Assembly (NCBI GenBank): GCA_916613615.1
Contig: OU744726.1
Location: forward strand, 60,528,987 to 60,592,986
Direction of reading: 5' to 3'
Source of the DNA: Steromphala cineraria
Taxonomy: Eukaryota; Mollusca; Gastropoda; Trochida; Trochidae
DNA length: 64,000 nt
Made by a program: the position numbers and the translations under genes. Below are positions 57,971 through 64,000 of the stretch, piece by piece (positions within the stretch are counted from its first letter, which is position 1; each line of letters begins with the position of its first letter). The notes under the pieces were generated by a model that ran no database searches, was not told the DNA's origin, and saw only the letters and a program-made list of their open reading frames with translations.

Positions 57971-60950
57971 TATCAACAGTCTAAAATATTATACCAATAT
58001 GTTGTTTTCCATGCTTATCCATCATTATCCAAACTTTTTCTCCTGTCAACCCCAAATATGCTATACATATTGCCTTGAGTGAAATAAACTTCTGTTTTGT
58101 TCTTGCGATAAGGTAACGCAATAGTAACTTAATAGTTCCTCACAATTGTTAAGCGGACACTATCATATAGATCCTCATCTTTTCTTATAAAAGCAGATTT
58201 CACTACGATATGATGTTTCGAACGCGATAAGTAGAACTGCAAGCAATCTCTTCATGTATAAATATTCAATTATTTTCAAGGAGAAGCAGTAATACTTATA
58301 AATATATCTGAAGCTAGACTGTTTGATTATAACGTTCGTATGTGTACAATGTAGCTGCGGTCTTCATGTGCAGTCTTTTGCTTACAAATATGACATTTTA
58401 AGAATACATTGTTAATGAAAAGGTTACAAAATTTATTCAATTCACAATGAAGTTGGACATACTTAGTACTGTTTTTTTCTTTACAAATAACCGTTTCTAA
58501 TTCAAGTCAAAAGTTTTTCATGTTATTGACTTTACGTTGATCACAGTAACATTGACACTGATAACGTGCATGTTTCATGTTGGCGAACAAGTAAACAAGT
58601 AAACAAGCCCTTTCAGAGAGGACGAAACATGTAATTTCATCACCAGCACCAACGGACGTGATTTCCTCTCAGTCTTAATTGACATCAAATCCCTCGTCCT
58701 GAAATTGAATTACCATTTTCAGTTGTTAATCAATGAGAAAACGGAATCTATTAAAGCTGTTTGGCACTCGGGAGGATTTCCTATTGAGGCGGTCACTGGT
58801 AACACCGGGAATATGTTAGAGACCATTATGAACAAAAATCATTCACATTAATGTCATCAGTTTTGCAGAATTGCAAATCATATGTATTCGCGTGAAGATA
58901 TGTGTTGAAAATTAACATTTACATGCATTTGCCTCAATCCGTAAATCAATTAATTTGTTGTTTTACCGGAAAATGCATGACGAGATGATTATAATTGATA
59001 ATAATTGATAGAATATATATATAAACCGGTTATATCGCGCAGCTCTATTAGAAAATATATTTTTTATTGGTTTTTGAGTTTACAAAAACCTTTCATGCAT
59101 ACATCTTTATAAAATACTTTTTAGAATAGCGGTTCTTGTTTTATTTTAAAAATAGATCCCCTGCTTTTTTATTTAAGTTTTCTTTGTGACATTTTAAGAA
59201 GATAATCGATTTAAGCTGTCTCAGTTTCATCACCAGTATAAAACAAAAAAGCTGTCGGTGACAAGTTGTTGCCTTCTTTTACATTTGGTCTTAAGACATG
59301 GTTTGTTTCAAATGGTTCAATTAAAAAAATATTTAAGATATATGTTATCATTAAAAAAGTCTAGATGTACAGTGATTTGTTTTGAAAACATTGGGTTTCC
59401 AATGTTCGAAAACCTTTTTAGAATTTCCATGATTAAAGAATCTGTTGATATAAATCATCAATCAACTTCAATCACTAGTGTTCATATCTACAAGATTGTT
59501 ATGATTATTAGCAATGATTAATATAACTCTCATGATTATCTCTTCCAAGATTATAATATGTAAACTGGAACATTGTTACTAGATAAGATACAACTAGTTT
59601 TTGTTGTTGTAGTATTGTTTAACAGTCAGTGGAGTAGCAATTTCTGTTATCTTAGCTACAAGGAGCAACTTAATCAAACAAAATCATGGTTACAAATTTA
59701 TAATCTATCGTTTTACACAGCTGTTGAGCAGATGTTTATTGGATATGAAAAGCTGTAGATTGATCCTTAACAAGCAAACGATCATGTCATAGCACAGATC
59801 GTGTCTATATAAACCATGTGCACCCTTACAATGGCAAGTATTCGTAATGAATAACATGAATTATATGAGTTGATGAGTTTAACACATTCGGGCTGTTCCT
59901 AGATTACGTTTTGGCCTTTGAGTATTATAGATTTTTTATTAAGATCCTTCAAACTTCATAAAAACTTGTTTTAACCCATTCATTTCAATCAAAATGCTTT
60001 AATTGGCTTCTTGATATTTTTTTACAATATCTCTTGCCTCTTTGAAAGAGATTCGGTTCACATGGAGATTTGCATATTTTCATCAATTTCTTATCTGTGA
60101 ATGAAATAATAAACTGAAAAAATCATCTGAGATACATGTAATCCTTGTTTTCAGGTTGTGAGACGAAAAGCAGTTTTGTTACTTAAAGTCTTGAAGTCTT
60201 TATAATAAGTGTATTAATCTATAACACTTCAATTGAAAAATTGCCTGTTTCAATAAAACGTCAACCGAAAAAACAAAGGACTGGGTAGCTCAAAGCCAAA
60301 CAGGAGTTATTTGTTTATTTCCAAAGTTCTGAAATATGTAAGTCTTAAGACCGATGATGGAATTCTCAGATTGGTCGAATTAATATGAGCTTTTTTTAAT
60401 TTATCACAAACCAGTTAAGAAAAATATATAAAAATCTCAAATTGAAATGAAGTTATTCAGACAGAACAAGAAAGTTTTCCCAAAAAATTGTGTGAAGTGA
60501 ATGCAATGACACTGCCACAAGGATAATGTCTGACAAATTGGCTTAATTAATATCCCATTTTTTTAAATGATTTCTTCATGTTGCCAAAGGAAACCCAATT
60601 AAGGAACAGGAAACATAATGTTTCCATGGGCTATTGTTTTATTTATTGCCACTTCTTATTTTGAAATCATAATTATATATTTTATTAATTGATGAAAGAA
60701 GTATAATTATGTCGATTGTTTTCATTAAAACGCACGCATTCAATAATAGTGTTCGATTGCATGCTTTTGTTTATATACTCAAAGTAAATCGTTATGTGTT
60801 TTAAAGTCATAAAAACATAGTAAACTTCGTTTTATAAAACTTTCAGCTTAATAAGGTAACTATTATATGTTTCAATATGCTGTGTCAGACAATGTTCAAA
60901 ACATTTCGTATACGTAGTTTAGATCAACTATATTACAATGACTACATGTA
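57971..60950. other. No gene seen
   Basis: Small tandem aagtaaacaagtaaacaag near 58590. Open frames at 59258-59521 and 59573-59758 are A+T-driven. Otherwise featureless. Confidence 0.45.
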
Positions 60951-60954
60951 CATG

Positions 60955-61310
60955 TTTAAAATCTATAATAACTTGCTCACCACCAAACTCTGAAAACTTC
61001 GTCCCACGATTTATGTACATTTTCTTCAGACAAAAATGTATTTCTGCTAATTCACCTAAAACTCTATAACGTATGGGAAATATATGGTTTTGTTTAAACC
61101 CAATTATCTCAGGAAAGCCTAGTGTCATGTTTACGAGTTCACACTGCCTACAGTTATGTGTTTAAAAGTCCAATTGATGAGATACCAGACTTCAATGTTT
61201 GAAAACAAACCTGCTGCTTCGACAAATTAAGGCTGACGTGGTCACAACATACTCGAACAAAGGACCATACGTCATTTTCAAATAAATTCAGTAATGGCAT
61301 ACATGTAAAT
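60955..61310. repeat. Diverged duplication, copy 2
   Basis: Partner of 54830-55170, displaced about 6.17 kb. Confidence 0.75.
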
Positions 61311-61989
61311 GTCAAAATAAAACTTCAAAAGAAGCTGTTATTCTGTGCTATACATCGAAAATGTTTATGAATACTTCGACCAGCAAAGAAAAGAACATAA
61401 ATGTCTCTAGGATGGCTAGTATCTGCTAACATTGAACAACAGTCAAATCTTATATTTTAAAATGTGTTCTTTGATAAGAATACCTGTTGACATGTTGGAG
61501 AAAAGTTTAGAAAATCAGATAATTGGCAAATAGCAACACTGTATCACTCATCTCCGAAAATGGCGTCACACATCAATTGTAAGAAGCTAACGATTTTTTT
61601 TTTAAGTTTCACACTCACGACGGCTCTATGATGTTTTTTACATGGATACAGAGAACTAATCAATTTGATGAATCGTATTGAGCATATTTTGAATTAAGGG
61701 TAACACTTTGACAGACAATATGAAATATTATAAAAATGTATTATTTGTTTAAGTCATCTAGATACATGTAACTTTAATAATGACATGCTCTGCCTATTAG
61801 TGAGATGTTGAAAGCACAAGAAACATTTAGATCACTAATAATCACAATAAAAAATGGTTTTTCATAAAAATTTGTTTCTTATTGTTTTTTCTGCTTGTTC
61901 TTTTTAATACGACCAATTAATGTTTCTTGTCATGTTTGTTTTTCAGTTATTGAAAACGTACATATAACTTCAAACTTCTAATTATGATA

Positions 61990-62440
61990 CAATTAAATCT
62001 GGTAAACCAAATTGTTTTTTAAATGTATGGTATTTGACAAATATACTTTTTACAGTGTTTCTTGTATTAAATTACATCCAATTTTATCAGCAAAAAAGGT
62101 ATATGTCTTGGTAAACAAAAAACGTTTATAACACAGCAGATGAAGAAACTGCCGAGGTTCCAATTACAGTTGTTTGTCAAATTATTTTATAACCATAAGA
62201 AAATCCTCAAACCTTTAAACCAATTTCAAGTTAATTTCATTCTCGTTTTTATGATCCTATTATCTAAAGACAAGTTTGAAAAGTATAGCAAAGTGACAAG
62301 AAACATGAGTGTAAAACTACCATCGAAAGACAACTGTCGTGATTTTATGAGTACATACAGTATCAATAACATTTAACTGCATTCGACAAAATAATATTTC
62401 CAATAGTTGGCGAATGTTATAATCATCCTTAATGTCATTA
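61990..62440. repeat. Diverged duplication, second segment, copy 2
   Basis: Partner of 57490-57970, displaced about 4.5 kb; the order of both segments is kept but spacing differs, so insertions or deletions followed. Confidence 0.7.
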
Positions 62441-62504
62441 AAGAACGTTTGGTCTTTACATATGACTAATTGAAACTCAATGGTTTGATACAATGGCATC
62501 CTGT

Positions 62505-62681
62505 CTCAGGGTACGAACGTTACGCTAACTTCATGTACCCTGGGCTCAAAAGCTAGATTCGCTCGCGCGGCCCGACTTGGGATATAGCCAATCAAATCAT
62601 TTTCTCGTTTCAATTTCATCGAGAAGGAGGCGTTAAAATGATGTGTTTGGCTTACTCAAGTTGTTTTAATTTTTGACAACC
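62505..62681 (+). promoter_or_regulatory. Promoter-like patch with inverted CCAAT box
   Basis: cagggtac (62507-62514) and gtaccctg form an inverted repeat around cgttacgctaacttc; then attcgctcgcgcggcccgac, an island of CpG in A+T-rich DNA; then tatagccaatcaaatc (inverted CCAAT). The next ATG is 62682. Could equally be a repeat end related to 50640-50740. Confidence 0.35.
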
Positions 62682-62864
62682 ATGGCTAAAAAATCAGTTC
62701 TCTCAAGTGCACGAAGGCCGATATCTACTACAAGTTGTCTTCAAGAAAAGGTTGGTCTGTTGTATGTTCTTGTGCACCTTACGAGCTTGTCTATTCTATG
62801 TTTTAACGACTGTCCCTTTAAGATTGACATTCGACAGAAGAACGTCATGGTCAGCATGCAATAA
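62682..62864 (+). CDS. Candidate first coding exon, protein unknown
   Basis: gacaaccATGg is a good start context. The frame begins MAKKSVLSSARRPISTTSCL then QEK, basic and Ser-rich, before a weak donor (agaaaag/gttggt); read through, it ends at TAA 62862-62864 after 60 codons. No second exon is recognised to 64000 and no domain or signal peptide is seen. The position just below a CpG-rich patch with an inverted CCAAT box is the main support. Confidence 0.27.
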   Translation: MAKKSVLSSARRPISTTSCLQEKVGLLYVLVHLTSLSILCFNDCPFKIDIRQKNVMVSMQ

Positions 62865-62869
62865 CAAAA

Positions 62870-64000
62870 TTCTCCTCAAGGAAAAAGGCCCTCAAGGCTG
62901 GTCAGGGGTTGTTAAACTGACGTTTTAGACTCTATTCCACTTTCGGATTAGTGAACAAGCTTTGATGCAGATTGGACATGACAGTTGAAACTGCCAGGTG
63001 ACGACATTTGATGTTTAAAGTTTATATGAACGGTTCTGGGAGTGATGACAACTTTCAAGATGTCATTGTATATAAAAATCCTTTTAACAAAGCCCTGCTT
63101 ACCTTAGATTGCCCAAGTGTAAATAGGTTATCTCCATTTAATTTGGATTAGTTGGTTGATAAAAACAGAAAAAAAAGTACTTTTACCCTAACGCCTATAG
63201 TTTTTCATGTTTTAAAATGTTGCGTTTCTTTGGAGGGCAATTTATATGCTACTAGTCTTTTTTGTTTTAAGAATTGTCCAAAATAAAATAAAATGGTGTA
63301 GTTTATGCATTAAGAATATTTCTCATAGTTCTTTAAAGTTAAGATAAAAACACTGATTTAACTTTGAAGAAGGAGACGAAGTTTCAGTATTGAAGGCCTG
63401 CATAATACAATCAATTATATAATAGTTTGCAGTGCAGATGGACAGGATTAATTTGATTTACACAGGCAGGTTGTACATGTATTTAAGAAATAGGGCAACA
63501 GCTTTCATAAATGTTCATTTGTTGTTTTTAAAAGATGTTTGAATTTGAATATGGATTTCTTTTAGATAAAACATAATGATGACAATGAAAGTTTTCCGGA
63601 GTTAGAAGTTCAATCAATGTTTCCAATCCACAAGGGATTTTACATACAGGATTGCATGTCCTTTGAGTATGCTTGTTTGATCAAATTTTTTGTTCAAGTT
63701 AATTGTTTATTTGTATCAAATTTAGGACAAGTGTGTGAAGCTTTACAGATAGATTGGCATTTCCTGTTTACACAATCAACCTTAGTTTGTTTGTCACTCG
63801 AACGAAGTACAACACGGTCACATTTGACATGAAAACAATAAACCAAATAAGTTATTTATAATATTCTTTTAGTCAGTTTTTGACCTTCAAAATTACTTTT
63901 CCGATTTTAAGTGCACAATGGTTTTGTTACTTTATCTTTTTTTAAGGGAAACTAGAAATTGTATACTTGATAAAAGCATATATTAGGACTACATTAACAC
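62870..64000. other. No gene seen
   Basis: If 62682 begins a gene, this would be its first intron. No exon, repeat or RNA gene could be supported. Confidence 0.4.

Noticed and set aside
62140..62376. 78-aa plus frame with ATG start
   Set aside because: The duplicated partner at 57.6-57.9 kb does not keep the frame, and composition is A+T-driven.

Overview
The window looks like nuclear DNA of an animal, most likely a marine invertebrate. By eye it is about two thirds A+T. Possible coding stretches are short and widely spaced, splice-site-like sequences flank several of them, and there is no bacterial gene organisation. It is rich in tRNA-derived SINEs, 3' ends of non-LTR retrotransposons, short inverted-repeat elements (MITEs) and diverged segmental duplications. 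SINE tails reading gcgctatataaat and the minisatellite ending in cggacgg plus a tatatccccc/ggggataata sequence would fit a mollusc or another lophotrochozoan, but the phylum is an inference. No complete protein-coding gene can be supported.

Layout. 1-2.35 kb: a broken pogo/Tigger-like transposase, then two exon-like stretches sharing an exact 84-bp repeat. 2.35-7 kb: old intergenic repeats. 7-8.3 kb: a SINE head beside a palindromic element containing TGACGTCA sites. 8.3-13.2 kb: a 2.23-kb unit in tandem (two full copies, one partial), each full copy holding the same TTAA-flanked MITE. 13.2-19.1 kb: more old duplicated modules, two palindromic elements and a MITE. 19.1-27 kb: a large diverged direct duplication. 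Its two copies carry different insertions (a reverse-transcriptase fragment and a palindromic element in one, two DNA-transposon derivatives in the other), so each copy serves as the empty site for the other. 31.4-37.4 kb: an interval of about 6 kb bounded by CCCAGCTAACA / TGTTAGCTGGG. It has ACGT-rich subterminal repeats, and inside it are three exon-like blocks with good splice signals, an upstream pair of TGACGTCA sites and a poly(A) signal, plus three smaller inverted-repeat elements. 38 kb: a tandem pair of palindromic elements with TGACGTCA sites. 40.7-54.2 kb: three SINEs, a SINE tail, a non-LTR 3' end, two MITEs and a strong palindrome. 54.8-62.4 kb: another set of diverged duplications. 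62.5-62.8 kb: a GC-richer patch that could be a promoter with a first exon.

The locus therefore reads as a repeat-driven intergenic or intronic region. The most interesting features are the palindromic element families that share one layout (a stem around a cgagcga-type centre plus TGACGTCA boxes), the 6-kb inverted-repeat interval with its candidate spliced transcript, and a Cys-rich minus-strand reading frame kept open in three duplicated copies. Coordinates of repeats and exons were read by eye; expect a few bases of uncertainty at edges unless an exact junction is described.
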